64,000 nucleotides of DNA, from contig NW_002060948.1 in NCBI RefSeq assembly GCF_000150275.1, forward strand, positions 507,066-571,065, read 5' to 3'. The notes below the pieces were generated by a model. The model had not been told where the DNA came from. It searched no databases and saw nothing but the letters and a program-made list of their open reading frames with translations. Position 1 is the first letter of the stretch. The number at the start of each line of letters is the position of its first letter. Positions 1-12,724 of the stretch are shown piece after piece. This stretch comes from Trichoplax adhaerens. Its lineage: Eukaryota > Placozoa > Uniplacotomia > Trichoplacea > Trichoplacidae. The position numbers and the translations under genes were made by a program.

Positions 1-299
1 ACTGGTGTACCTTGAAGCCGTTGCGTTTACCTACTTCGCTTGTAAACATGCGACATGTCCACGTGTATCAACCGTGCTACAGCCGCGGCTAACCCTTTCC
101 TATTTACTACTGTAGTAGATAATGTAGTCACTAGTCACTACAAAAATTGACTGAACACAAGAGTCGCCCTTCCAGTTTCGCTCTTCTCTCCTAGTTGTCC
201 CTGCGACGTTGATGTACATACAAAATATGGCTCGCCTCGATCTATCAAATTATACTGATAGCAAGGGAGGGTTGGGACTCGTCATTTAATACAAAACAC

Positions 300-620
300 T
301 TAGGGACTGCTGAACTAAAAGAAGAGAAGGAGAGAGGGACGAGTACAATTCAAACTAGTCACTAGCGGCCGCTCAGTGCAAAATAATGAGGGAGCTTATC
401 ATTTTTCTCCTCATTCTACTATACGCTACGACCGAAATCGTATACTACACTGTACAAAACCAACCAAGCGGCCAATTTGGATGACAATCGTGGACAGTGT
501 ATCGTTTCAGATATACGGCACAGCTGAGATGACCAGCAAAATAGTCGGCCCCCTCATTTTTAGTATACTGAATGGCCCTTCTCTGTCCCTCTTTCTTCTT
601 TCAGTAGTCCCTGACTGTGC
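300..620 (+). mobile_element. MITE-like inverted-repeat element, copy 1
   Basis: About 320 bases bounded by imperfect terminal inverted repeats. The left end (AGGGACTGCT, purine-rich tract, then AAATAATGAGGGAGCTTAT) is the reverse complement of the right end (ATAGTCGGCCCCCTCATTTTTA, pyrimidine tract, AGTAGTCCCTGACTGTG). The left arm has extra sequence at about 345-375, including a NotI-like GCGGCCGC. A related element lies at 8,881-9,195 and a partial one at 22,616-22,806. There is no transposase, so it would be non-autonomous. I could not define a target-site duplication. Confidence 0.7.
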
Positions 621-825
621 CATGGACTAATAAAGCTTTTCTTATTGAGTCGTCCATGACTGTACTGAATTATACAGCACAATAAGACTCTGCCAAGAAC
701 TAGAGTACACTACCAAGTGACAAATCCTTACTCCGACTTCAGAGTTGCAGCTTCCTTGCGGGTTGTCTGTAGCATGATCCTTTCGCAAAACTATCCGACT
801 ATGATCGGAGAATTTGGACCGATCA

Positions 826-1240
826 CTCCTGGATGGACAGACATCTTCGGCCTCATCTGTTTAAGACACTGTACAGTACTGTACAGTGTACAATACAGTA
901 CAATTAGTCTGTGTCGAACACTTACAGTACAGTACAGTACAGTACTGTACTGTAAGTATGCGGACGGTCGATTTTAAATTGAATGTTTTTTCTAAATTAA
1001 CAGTAAGGAATATTACATTGAATCTTATTACGCATCTGTTACTAAGTTCTGCTTGGAAACACTTCTATAACATTGTCAATATCATTTCAATTAGTACTCG
1101 TGATTTGGAAAACAGACACGGAAGACCCATTATTAAGTAGGCATTTTTGGATAATGAAGACCTTCTTCAACAAGCAAAATCCGTCCTTCCGAGAGAGAAA
1201 GTCATCCGTTATGTCCGTCCAGGGTCTTCTTATCAGTACT
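826..1240 (+). repeat. Dispersed repeat family 2, copy 1
   Basis: About 400 bases matching 52,080-52,425 in the same orientation. Shared landmarks are GGACAGACAT near the start, CATTGAATCTTATTA, AAGTTCTGCTTG, GAAAACAGACACGGAAG, CATTTTTGGATA, and a GGTCTTCTT end followed by TACAGTAC runs. The ends are weakly inverted (GGACAGACAT against GTCCGTCTGTC in the other copy). This copy carries an insertion of TACAGTAC-type sequence at about 868-950. It has no long conserved reading frame. It is probably another non-autonomous element. Confidence 0.65.
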
Positions 1241-1251
1241 CAGTGACATAC

Positions 1252-1562
1252 AGTACTGTAGTGCATGTCGTACCGTACCGTCCGTTGCAAATCCAGTATA
1301 CAGTACAGTACTGTACACTGAACAGTACCACAGTGCCAATACAGTAGTACGGTGGCTCACAATACAATAGTGCCTGCCGTACTGTACCGTCCGTTGCAAA
1401 TCCAGTTTTCAGTACAGTACACTGAGTACAGTACCCCAGTGGCAATGGTGCATGCCGTACTGTACCGTCCGTTGCAAATGCAGTATGCAGTACAGTACCA
1501 ATAGTGCATGCCGTACTGTACCGAAGGTGGCAAATCCAGTATGCTGTACAGTACCCGGCCCA
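1252..1562. repeat. Minisatellite, four diverged copies
   Basis: Four copies of a unit built on GTGCATGCCGTACTGTACCG, then TCCGTTGCAAATCCAGTAT, then CAGTACAGTAC, with spacers of varying length. The last copy is the most changed. The short open frames across it on both strands are by-products of repetition. Confidence 0.75.
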
Positions 1563-2014
1563 GGTTGGCGTCAGGTACATGACGGCATCAATTACTCCTG
1601 TCTAGGCCTTGTGGTAAGACCGACTAGCACGCATATTCGGCAATCCTTTCTTGGACAACGATAGGTGTACTATGCCTTCTCGATTCAATCAGCCTAACTA
1701 GAATCGGAGTGATTGCCATTTTAGCCAGGATTGTTGGGAAATTCAAGTTGTAGTGGATCTATTCATTGCTACCAGTTGTACTGACACATTTTGTACAATG
1801 TCCATGTGGTATAGGTATCGTGGAGAAGGTTCTTTTTACCAGTAAGCTGCAAACGGCAGCGCACTACTATACTGTACGTAGTGTCCACTGCCAAAGTGCA
1901 CTGCACCGTACTGCAAACGCTCGTACCAAGCTTCCAATCCAATCCTGCTGTTATTGATTCCTATTAATAAAACCAAACAAGGGTAAAAACGCTGCCGGTT
2001 GCCGACAACTTGTG

Positions 2015-5000
2015 ATGGCTAATAGTAAAAGTCGCTCTAAATGGACGAGACCGTCTTCATCCAACATCACAAACCACAGTGTTTCCGATCATTCGAGTAG
2101 AAGACGTAAGCCGTTTTCAATGAAATTTGCAAATACAACATGTTCACGACGCCACAGTCAAATCGTTTCGGTGAACGATGGTAAAGACCGTTGCCGTACC
2201 TTTAAGGTAAGATTATCACTCCACATCATAACATAATCATCGAATTACAACCGCCAAACTACCACGACATATTTTAGCCATTCGCATCCTACATATTGAA
2301 TGAATTGATACTATAGTATGCTTGTAAAAATCAATCGTTGAATATTATTCTTATTATACTGTACTGCACCAACCAAATCTTGCTAAGCTTGGTATAAGAC
2401 GTTTTTCCATTTGGGATTTTCCCAGATCTTGCTAAGCTTGGTACAAGACGTTTTCCATTTACGCTTTTCCATTCCATAGCTAACACGGTACTTTACTGTA
2501 TCGACAGATGTATGCAACACTCTATAGTATTAATGTACTGTATTGGGCGGCAAGAAGAAATGCAAATGGCCACTGTATCGACAGTATTTACAGTCTTATA
2601 CAAAAGTACAGTAGACTGAGTAAACGAGTGTAATATGAGAACTGGCAATTGCTGTCAAAAATCATACCCCAAAGTCTTCATGTCGCTATCATTGCTCTTG
2701 AAATGACTGCATTTTTTTTTTCAAGGGGTATAGTTGAAATTGATACAATTTACTACAGTAGTACAGTATATTCCCTGACTTATTGAAACAATTATGGAGT
2801 TTAAACGATAATAATTATTAATGGTACCGGACAAGTTAAATATTCATTTTAATCATGGAGTTTTCAATGACTACATCAGCATCAATTTTCTCTTCCTAAT
2901 TGCGTGTAGAGTTACGTGTCTTGATCGGGAAAGACACAGTCTGTGTCAATCTCTTTCCAAGGGTTGTAAACATGCATGAACTGTGTATTCGCGATATTCT
3001 ATATGCAGCACACATATATCATATGTACTGTATGTATAGCTATTAAATAATTACTTAGTATTCTATGCTAAGTATACGCTGCCTCAACGGATAATAATAG
3101 TTGTTGATGGACTGAATCTTTTGATGAATATGCCAATTAGTGTTGCTCTGTACAGTGTACAGTATAATAATGAATTGATCAACCCTAATCGAGAACTTGT
3201 ACGCGACTGAATGAGTGCACTACAACTCACAGTAGACGCTATGATAGGCATAAAACTAAACTATTACAACGCTTTCATCTTCCAAAACCGTAAAAGACTT
3301 AGATTATTCATTTCGTGAATAGATCCAAAGACTTTAGACTTTCTAAAGTCATTCAAAATAAAAATCACTCATTGTAATTGTGAATCTTATTTTAGGGAGT
3401 TTTAGTAACTCATTAAATGCATGTAAATATAAAATGCTTTATTTTTTCATTTTAATTTAGTAAAGGAGATAGAGCAGAAATAAAATAATCTTAAGAATAA
3501 CTTTATAAATTGAACATTGACGAGTGGGTACGTAGGACGGTAAACTAATTCTTGATTTGCCATTTTGGCTGCACCCTTCGGTCAGGACTGTACCTACAAT
3601 AATCCTACTATGTACTGTATATATGTCATACACTACAGTACCGTAGATACTGTGGATCACGGTGCTGATTAGAATTTATATTTATTATCTAGCTATAAAG
3701 TCCCTCGCTCTGCATGAATTAATTAAAAGGAGGGTGGGAGGGATTATATGCAGTACAGTATACAGATGTAGATTATGTTATTACAGTCTTACCAAGCAGT
3801 ACGTGAAATATCGCATAGTATACTCGTAGACATACGGTACTCTGGATACGGACGATATTTATCCAATAATAAATATACTGTCATGAATTTCTATGACAAC
3901 GAAGCGGTTTATGCATTGAAAGAACCATGGGATTTTACTGTAATTAGAATTGTAGATACTTTGTACTATATAGACGAAATCTGGTAATAATACGTACAGT
4001 ATAGTACTGCAATCGACTGACTCATAGTTTAATGTAGCGCCTGCTGAAAGGGATAATTTTGTCTTGCTTTCTTTTACCAAACCAAATACCTAACAATGTA
4101 GTTGTTTCAATTTTATATCGAAATTCTACAATGACAGCAAAGTATTTCATTTCATGTGTTAACACATCACTGGGCCATAAGATACGCTTGATGAACTAAT
4201 TAATAAATACACGCCAGTATTAAACTCAGACTCCTTTGAGCATTTTTTTAATTTAATTAGATACTACTTGTATATGTCTGGAACTACTTGATGAAGAGAG
4301 AGACATGCACCGACACTTTTTTAACTCATAACGTTTTCTATTTTCTGCTATAATTTACCGTGTATCAAATGTAAATGATGTTGCTATAAGTAATTGAATT
4401 CATGATATAACATTGTTAAAGTATATATTTTACCTTTTGATCTGGTAGTTACTAAAAGTAAAGTAAAATCCCTTATTGCTTGATGCCTATCATTATAGGA
4501 CCAAGGTGTCAAGAATAGAAAATTTTATAAGAATAACGCAAAAGATGAACGAAAAAGAAAATTATTTTATGAAAATAACAAGAGTATGGCAATAAAGCAA
4601 GTAGGAACTAAGGCAATGCTTCCACCCAGTAAAACGATCCTATGTCGAGCTGGTAATAAAGTTAAAGCTACAGATCACCGAACAACATCAAAGAGATCTG
4701 AGCCGTACGTTCAATCGCCAATTTAGCGACTACACTACTGGAGTACTCGTACCTTTTTCATTGTAAACTGTTACATACGTGTAGTGTCTACAGTAAATCT
4801 TGGTATATCGGCTACTATATGTGTTAATTTTATAAGCTATTGCAGTACTTCTGTTTGTAGACTACAATTAATTACAATTGTAGAATATCATACATTAACT
4901 CGTAGCTTATAATTTGGTAAATAGGAGTGAAACCAAAGTTACTTCTGACAAAAATGAAAAAACGAATGAGGTAAAGCACTAAATTCTTTAATTTATCATG

Positions 5001-6105
5001 TTTGGGCGTCTAGACTGTCCATTTTTTAACTACAGAGTTTTGTTATACCTTTCTAATTCCAGTAGCAAATTATGTTTTCAATGAACTAATCAATTATAAA
5101 TGATTGCTATTCACAGATATTAGACAGTCATCATATCATTCATGGTAAGAAGAGAATCGTGCCTCCTCTTCCTTTATTATTTCCACTTACGACTATGTTA
5201 GTAACTCCAGCTCGCGCTGGACTTCTTCCCACACCGAGGTAGGCCAAAAATTTTATCATATACGTATATGAGTGTATTTAAAGTATTGAGTATTGAGTAG
5301 CGAAATTACTCAATATCGATTTTCTGTATACTTTAGATTTGGCAGTGGCATAATTTCTTGCTTACCGAACCCAAATAAAACTCATCAAGCTCAGGCGCTA
5401 ACTTTAAATAAGATTGCTAATAATGCTGCCGCACTCCAGGCTCTGAAAGAACCTCACTTGTTAACTAACTTTGCAGGAAAAAGAAAACAACCATCTAATT
5501 CAATCGCTAATAATAATACCCAAACTGCTTTAATAAACTTTCAGCCGTCAACCGTCAATCAAAAAATTCGCAGCTCAGACGCAAGCATTTATTCCATAGG
5601 AAAGCCCACCATCAGTTGCCTACCACTACCAGCTCCTACTGCAAACACAGTACTAATCCCTAGCAGTACCGCACCTCTATTATCCACCGATAACGCTACC
5701 TCTGTTGCTTTAGTTTCTAGTGTAGCTAATATCATATCAACAGGAAATGTCTCACTCCTGACCTCTGCTAATTGTATAAACACAACAGCAACAGCTATTC
5801 CTCTGCTTGCTAATGCTGCCATAGTGCAAACTCAAACTAATATTCCAATCATTACAAATCCAATTGGTATTGCCGCCACGCAAGCTGCCGTCGCATTAGC
5901 CAATAGCACTAACGATATACTTCCACCACATACTATAAATGGTCAAGAAAAGCCAAAGCCGAAAGTTGACCCTCCAGCTGCAGTTCTTGAGAAAGCTGCA
6001 CAGCTAAAAGATAAATTAAGAGCTACACAAGCTGTATCAGCTTTACGCTTATCATCTCAACTACAGAATATAAATTCACTAGCAAGTTCTTCTTTAGTTC
6101 CGTGA
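2015..6105 (+). CDS. Unrecognised basic, low-complexity protein (5 exons)
   Basis: Exons 2015-2206, 4499-4704, 4925-4970, 5117-5238 and 5337-6105 join with GT-AG introns in consistent phase to give 444 residues. I do not recognise the family. The first exon is Ser/Arg/Lys-rich (MANSKSRSKWTRP) and the second is strongly basic, ending in KRSEP, so a nuclear location is plausible. Exon 4 encodes the most conserved-looking stretch, with HHIIHGKKRIVPPLP and TPARAGLLPTPRFGSG running into exon 5. The rest of exon 5 is Ala/Thr/Ser/Asn-rich and probably disordered, closing with a charged helix (EKAAQLKDKLRATQ). The start chosen is the first ATG in an exon that ends in a clean donor (AAG|GTAAG). An AATAAA lies at 6118, just after the stop. 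Intron 1 is long (2,292 bases) and holds a small tandem duplication. The product is unknown; the exon structure is fairly secure. Confidence 0.7.
2367..2475. repeat. Tandem duplication, about 53-base unit
   Basis: Two adjacent copies of a unit containing ATCTTGCTAAGCTTGGTA, CAAGACGTTTT and CCATTT, inside intron 1 of the 2,015-6,105 gene. Confidence 0.7.
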
Positions 6106-8073
6106 AGAAAAGTTTTAAATAAAGATATTCATCACTAGCTCATTGAAATAGATAACCATATAATATACAGTCAAATGTATCGTACTGTATCGCATTTAAG
6201 ATGTAATACGTAAATTAGCGTAAGAAACACTAATTTCCCGACTAATTCCGGAAAGAAAAAATTTTATCTAATTATTAGGTATTAAACGAATTTAAAGCTA
6301 AATAGATTATCTTGGTATTTCTTGATTTATTAACCCTTATTCTGACGTGACTTATTTATTTCCGTTTCACTATTATTGTCTTTTGACGTATAGAAAAATA
6401 TTATTTACGATATTTCTCTTACTAAGGGGCAATATTAGACCTATGTAGAGTATGCTGGGTATGTTCTTTAGTGTCATGATTCTCTCTATTCGTACATATT
6501 TAATGGACGATCTTCTAATTAATGAATTCGTGTAAATTAACGTTTTACTATTGCAGCAAATGAACCATTACAATCTGATAGTCTTCATACGGATTCTGTC
6601 GTCATTGTTATTATTGTCGCAGGTTCGATAACTTAGCTATTTGAACATTATGTTTTACTCTTCAATTATTAATCTATCTGTTCTTTCGTACCCAGTATAG
6701 ATATTATTAATACCTATCTGTATATGTAACATTATGTGTACATTGTTATTTAAAGTGTTCTTAAAAAATTCTTCCTTAATTTTGATGTCACGCCCTAATA
6801 CCTTTAGATCGTTTAAGGATTGATTTATTTTAACGTCCAAAATTCTTATTTAATCTTTTATTGTGTTCACCACTAAGCAGATGAATGAACATTCATTCTC
6901 TGTTATTTTCATAAGGTGAGCACAAATACAAATTCTACTATGTACTACAAATGCAGTTCTATGCGACTTACTATAAGTCACTACGTATTACTTATGCTAA
7001 AAATTATTAACTGGTATTATTATATACAGTTATGCAAAGGATTTGTTTGAAAACTGTTCACTCTTTAGTGCTTCATTAGCACGTGTGGTAAATACAAATT
7101 TGCATCTTAATTTTCTGTGATTTCTATTTCATTATATTATAGTTATTCAATCTTATTATCATGTGTACGTTATCGACTTAATATCAATTGCAACTTCAAT
7201 CTTATGAGCTTTGTTAAGTTTAGATCAATGATTTTACTCTGCAAACGATAGAAGTAAACTTCTTTACATGCGTCTTGCGCATGTTTTAACTTATTCAACA
7301 TTTAACTGATGCTACAATTTTAAAAAAGGCAATCTACAAATTAGCGAAAGAGTATCAGAAAGTTAATACTCATCGACTTCTTTATCCATCTATGCAGAAA
7401 ATAACAGAGTACAATAGTAAAGTTAGGGTGCCAAACTACAGTGTACTAAGTAAGTTTTCACGTAGATAAAGCAACATCATTAACACATTTGTAGCGCTCA
7501 ACATGACTGAGCACGCAGTACTCAGTTGCTGTTTACAAAGAAGTCACCAACAGTTTCGCTATAGTATATTCAAATAATTAATTTTTATTATCGATTACCA
7601 ACTAAAATTACATCTCTTTAAATATTGAGGAGATAATAAGATACAGTACTGTATTTGTATACGCATATTTATCCATTTAAAAAGAATATACATATTCGGC
7701 GCATTGTTGATAGAATTATAGCATCTACATACACCTATTTAGCATACAGCACTAAGTGTATATCATACATTTCGTATTCCGAAGGCCAATATGTAGTATA
7801 CCGACAATCGATACACCATTAGCGAGAAGATAAGACGATAAAATAACAAAAAAACTTAAAATACACAACTGTACAAAAACACTAACGTATTGACGGGTGT
7901 CTTATCCAATATTGTGCCCACAGGCAATTTATAAATCTCCAAAGACTTTTGTAATAATTAGTGATACGAGGAACGCATATTTACGTAATCGTTGGTTTAT
8001 CTTTAAAGCAGACAATATCGTAACATACTGTAAATGTCAACATAACGATTACGGAATAATTAAGTCTATTTTG
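6106..8073. other. Intergenic, nothing recognised
   Basis: AT-rich sequence between the convergent 3' ends of the unrecognised gene and TBP. An AATAAA at 6118 probably serves the upstream gene. Short open frames here have no splice context or recognisable similarity. Confidence 0.5.
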
Positions 8074-10433
8074 TTACGTCTTTCTAAAACCCTTAAGTAT
8101 TGGGTATATGTTATCGAAAGCTTCATAGATCTCATCCCGTACTTTGGCCCCTATATCGATACAAAAATTTTATCAATAAATTGGTCGAAAATATGCCGTC
8201 GTAAGACTGACTTTTCTTCCATGTATATGTTGCAAAAATTTCAGGAAGAAATAAACATAAAAGTACTCAAATTTATCCACTAAAAATATTATACGGTAAG
8301 TAATATTCTTACCAGTAAGAACAACTTTGCCTGAAACGAATATCAACAACACGATCCTCGGCTTGACCATCCGATAAATTAATCCCGGAAATAACTCTGG
8401 TTCGTAGCTGAAAATAACAAGCAAGAAGCTAATTCACCAACTGTAAATAATTACCTTAAGATTATATTTAATCAAATTTAGGTGTATACACACTACCAAA
8501 ATAATCTATTGACAATTTCAAGATTTACAGCAGTATGCAAATGAGCTGACATCCTTTTGTCTCGACAAATTGTTTGCTTTATCGTATTGTACAGTCTACT
8601 AGAAGTCAAGGGGTAACAGTTCCTACTGCACATTATAGTAAGCTAAAAATTACTCGTATACAAAGATGATAAAGTAAACTGTATAACGTACCTTGAGAAC
8701 TGCCCGTGAGCCAGAACTAGTCCCTCTAAACGAATCGGAAATTTAACATCGCAGCTACCAACCATATTCTGGATTCTAAATTCGGTAAACTTAGCCTAAT
8801 GTAAAATTGCATAGTAATGTTAACCGTATTAACGAAAAATATAAAAGCAAATTATAAAAGTCAATATGCTGCACAAGACACTAGTCTAGTCAGGGACTAC
8901 TAAAAAAGAAAGAAATGGGACTGGAAACGACCACAGTGTAAAATAATGTGGAGGCTTATCATTTTTTCGGTCATTCTGCTATACGCTACCAATGAAACCG
9001 TGTACCATACTGCACAAGACCAACTTAGCAAGCTAATAGCAGCTAATTTGGATGTCAATCGCAGGCAGTATAGTGTACCATTACAGACATGCGATACACT
9101 TGAAATGAGCAGTAAAATAATCAGCCTCCACATTATTCGTATAGTGAATCGTTTTCTGTCCCGTCTCTTTCTTTTTAGTAATCCCCGGTCTAGTACAGTA
9201 AAGAATTCAATAGAATGCAAACTGAAAGTGAAAAATAATCCTAAAATAAAATTCTACTAAATACATAAAATAATTTTGTTAAGAGATATAATTATACAAA
9301 AATGATTTATTCTTTTCTATCAGATTTATTAAGTGATGCAAGATATTACATTAAATACATAAAGTAATTTTGTTAAGAGATTTAATTATACAAAAACGAT
9401 TTTATTCTTTTCTAGTAGATTTATTAAGCGATGCAAGATATTACAGTAATGCACAATGATTAGATACTTATTATCTATTTAGGTTAATTTACAAATAGAT
9501 GATCTTACCGGGAATCCTAGTTTTTGAATAACTCGTGCATATTTTCGAGCAGCTAAGCGGGACTGCTCTTCACTAAAATTCAAATAAATCCATCAAATGT
9601 TTAAAAATTTACTCATTAACAAGTAACAATACCTCATGATATACAATTAACCCTTTTCAATGCTAATACTTTTACAATAATAATTATAATAAAATGGCAA
9701 GCTGGTACTATTGATAACTTGTAGTAAAATAACAAGATCTACATCATGGAGACATTATAAATACTAATAACTAGTGCAAAAGACCCAACGGCATACCTCT
9801 TTGCACCAGTGCATACCATCTTGCCAGAACTAAATATTAACGCGGTGGTCCTAGGTTCTCTGATTCTCATAATAACAGCAGCAAAACGCTACAAATGCAA
9901 GGAGATAAAATGTTAAAATAATGAAAGAACTCCATAAATGTTATTGGCATATGATAACTGCTACATCATGAAAAGAAAAGAAAACAATCACTCCCAATAT
10001 TTATAATTATAATAAAGTGCTCGTCTTATTTGGTCTACATTAATAAAAATTGCTTCACCTTTGGATTATATTCGGCGTTTCTGGCATGCAATGCAATTCT
10101 TTGTAATTCCAATCTGCATCCTAAGTTAACTGTCGATACAATATTTCTGTAAACAATTACAAGATGTTTGATAAATATTAAGTCAATAGATAATACAATA
10201 CCAGCACATTCTATTGCTACTTATAATTATTTCAGTAAAATTCAATAAATATCGTACTGTAACTGTGGAAGTATTGAAGCAGCTTCAGCTGTAGCTGGCG
10301 TTCCTGGCCCAATAGATGGAATAGCAGCAGGCGTTGATGGAGGTTGCATTTGCAGGTATGTCGAACTAGAGGTCCCTGGTACTTGTTGCGCCGCTTTATC
10401 GGATGCCGTAGAAGATGAACCCGACGTTTCCAT
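8074..10433 (-). CDS. TBP: TATA-box-binding protein
   Basis: General transcription factor that binds the TATA element and nucleates TFIID and the other polymerase complexes in the nucleus. Seven exons, 5' to 3': 10433-10258, 10146-10059, 9888-9797, 9572-9509, 8795-8692, 8407-8313 and 8150-8074. All use GT-AG and the total is 696 bases, 231 residues. After a short Ser/Pro/Thr-rich N-terminus of about 53 residues with no polyglutamine, the saddle core starts at [14 protein letters not shown]. Both direct repeats are intact: [20 protein letters not shown] and [51 protein letters not shown]. The DNA-kinking phenylalanines are present in RFAAV, IFSSGK, ELFPG and IFVSGK. The start is the first ATG after an in-frame stop in the first coding exon; a short upstream coding exon joined at the TAG|GCAGAAAC acceptor cannot be excluded. 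The 8796-9508 intron holds a MITE-like copy. Confidence 0.97.
8881..9195 (+). mobile_element. MITE-like inverted-repeat element, copy 2 (in TBP intron)
   Basis: About 305-315 bases and the best preserved copy. The left arm (CTAGTCAGGGACTACTAAA, GAAAGAAATGGGAC, GTAAAATAATGTGGAGGCTT) is the near-perfect reverse complement of the right arm (AATCAGCCTCCACATTATTC, GTCCCGTCTCTTTC, TTTTTAGTAATCCCCGGTCTAG), giving inverted repeats of about 75-80 bases. The roughly 150-base core matches copy 1 (CTATACGCTAC, TGCACAAGACCAAC, AATTTGGATG). It sits wholly inside the TBP intron 8796-9508. Confidence 0.8.
9255..9445. repeat. Tandem duplication, 94-base unit
   Basis: Two adjacent copies, about 94 bases apart, sharing AAATACATAAA, TAATTTTGTTAAGAGAT, TTATTCTTTTCTA and GATGCAAGATATTACA. 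They lie immediately downstream of the MITE-like copy within the same TBP intron. Confidence 0.8.
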
Positions 10434-12724
10434 ATCTTGTGTTTCTGCCTACATTTCATTAATTTTAGAAAATACTCAATGATTCTATCTAATTTCGACG
10501 AAGGAAATGATTCGTTAATGTCATCGATCTAAATATTCATCGTATTACATTGCTTGTTTTGGATATTAAAATCGTCGCAAGTACTGTACAATGTCCATAC
10601 GTGTAAGGGTATACCTACCTGTATGCACAGTACGCAAGTTACGCCAAAAAAAAGTAATGTAATTAATCTCCAAGCAACTACCTCACATTGTTGGAATAAC
10701 GGTAACGACACTTTGCTATGTACAATGCACCATACTGTAGATTCATTTTAGCAAAATTTAGACCATTTACTGTATAGGCTTTATACCTAGATGCTTTCTA
10801 AAGTGTCGGTTCATTTTGCTAAAATTAGACTGCATCTTGTTATACTGCATGTAGAACAGTGTTTACGAGAAATAAATTAATCTTGTAATTACTTTATTCA
10901 GAAGTAGAGAAAAGCCGTTCATGCAGGAATAGCAAGATACAAGTCTGGGTTAGTATTAGAACACCAAACTGGATGCATTTGCGAGAATCGTTCTAGTTAA
11001 TCCTACGTTTTTATTTATCCGTAAACAGCAGTATTTGTTATAGAAAAATTCTCCCTTTCCTCAAATCATGGTTTTATTCAAAGTAAAGTATTTCTGTGTT
11101 GTATCTACTATATACCATACTCTACTAGAGATAGTGTACGTACTGAACGTATTAGTGTATTGTTTCTCCAATGAATCTACCGAAATCCTTTGACGAATAT
11201 AGACCTAATTTTGAGATATAAATATGTCTATAATATAAATATCTATTAGTACATTAATTAAGGTTAAGTTATGATTGTGACGGTATGTCATGGTGAAACA
11301 GCGTCAAAAAGTAGCGTCTTCGTAGAAATGAAGCAAGGCACCAAAGAAGAATTCAAGCGATTATCTATGCCAACTAGGGTTGTAGTAATTTCATAATCAG
11401 AATTAAGACTCTTTTAAGTACAACCGATATACTATAAATAGCCTCAATACAGTACAAACAGGAAAACATTTGTGTAAGTTTGCGAAGTCGGGATATGGCT
11501 GGATTTCCAATACTGTAGTATACAGTACAATAATGACATGGTTTTTGAGGTCGAAAATCTTTCTGTGCCAAGTTTAATTTAACAAGATAAGAAAAAAAGG
11601 AATCCATTCTATTCTGAACACCTTAATAAATTACATCGTACATTAATAATACTGCATCGACGCTGTGTTGTGGCAAATCCTAATCTAATTTCCATACCAT
11701 CTACAGAGGAGGTAGAGAGCTGAGTGACAAAGGATACGCAGTCAACGCCGACTGTCAAAACATATACAGTAATTGTTATGGAAATAATTGTCGGTGCGCC
11801 ATTTCCAAGTACCCCTACTACAAGTAGAACATGTTGTTGTCGTGACTATTAGCAAATGTATCCACCAAGATATTCTTGATCCCATTAAAAAGGGGGGGGG
11901 GGTTTAAATATTATTCTGACGAATGATAGGAAAGAGAAAAATACTGGCGGGTCGTTTCCTCATGAATTGAAGTAATAAAGAACAATTAAAACGTGCCCAT
12001 TCATCTATAATAAGACTTGATTAAGCAAGCAAGTTGTACCTATAAACGGTAGAATGTATTTACAGTAAATAGGCATTTCCAAGCAAAATATCACCCTTGA
12101 TAAACCCTTGTACTTTCACTGTAGTAGTCCTTTAGTTGAAGATTTTGCCTAGCATATCGTATCCTCCAAGTGGACAAGAATCCAGCGTGTAAAGATAGCG
12201 AAACTGAATTCAAGGAAAATGTTGAATAATGCAATGAATTTTCAAGGCTAGACAAGACCCATTATAATAGCTGTATCACAAGGATATCAAGGCTATTTTG
12301 GCAAACAAGGCATTCCATCCAGCTCAAGCCAGAAAAGATGGCTAATAAAATGGCATGCTATTGATGAAGTCAAGCATTGTCGATACCGATTGGTTACCGC
12401 AAGTTGGGTCCATTTGCATGTTACGACAACCCTGTAGTTTTTTGTATTTATCCTCGTCCATTGCTTATCCTACTTACAGTCTGCTTTTCTTGCTCCTGTC
12501 CAGTGCGAGGACGGCTCCTGATATTGCTTGCCATATTACCTTGATTTAATTGCCAGGAAAAATGAACGATGATCTCAGCAAGATCGGAAATTTCCCCTTA
12601 GCCGTACAACCTTCTTCTTCTTGCTTGTTTTGTCAACTGACAGTTATTGAAGGGTGAAGTCGATCGGTCGTCTCAACCCAGCTTGCACTTCAGTACCCCG
12701 GTCTGCGTGCCGTCAGTACAGTAC

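Larger units (their letters stand above)
1..2014. other. Non-genic, repeat-rich flank
   Basis: Apart from the MITE-like element, repeat family 2 and the minisatellite annotated separately, I see no exon supported by splice sites or by protein similarity. Runs of the palindromic words GTACAGTAC and TACTGTAC are dense from 865 to 955 and from 1,245 to 1,560. Confidence 0.6.

Noticed and set aside
1202-1664. Several 65-115-codon frames on both strands
   Set aside because: They are products of the GTAC-rich minisatellite and lack start or splice context.
5589-5822. 77-codon minus-strand frame
   Set aside because: Antisense shadow of the last exon of the 2,015-6,105 gene.
7897-8283. 128-codon plus-strand frame
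   Set aside because: It is antisense to the last TBP exon (8,074-8,150) and its intron; no family resemblance.
8946-9260. 104-codon plus-strand frame and its minus-strand shadow at 8,900-9,220 as a gene
   Set aside because: Both lie in the inverted-repeat element inside a TBP intron; open frames on both strands follow from the palindromic arms. The possible short hydrophobic frame is kept only as a finding.
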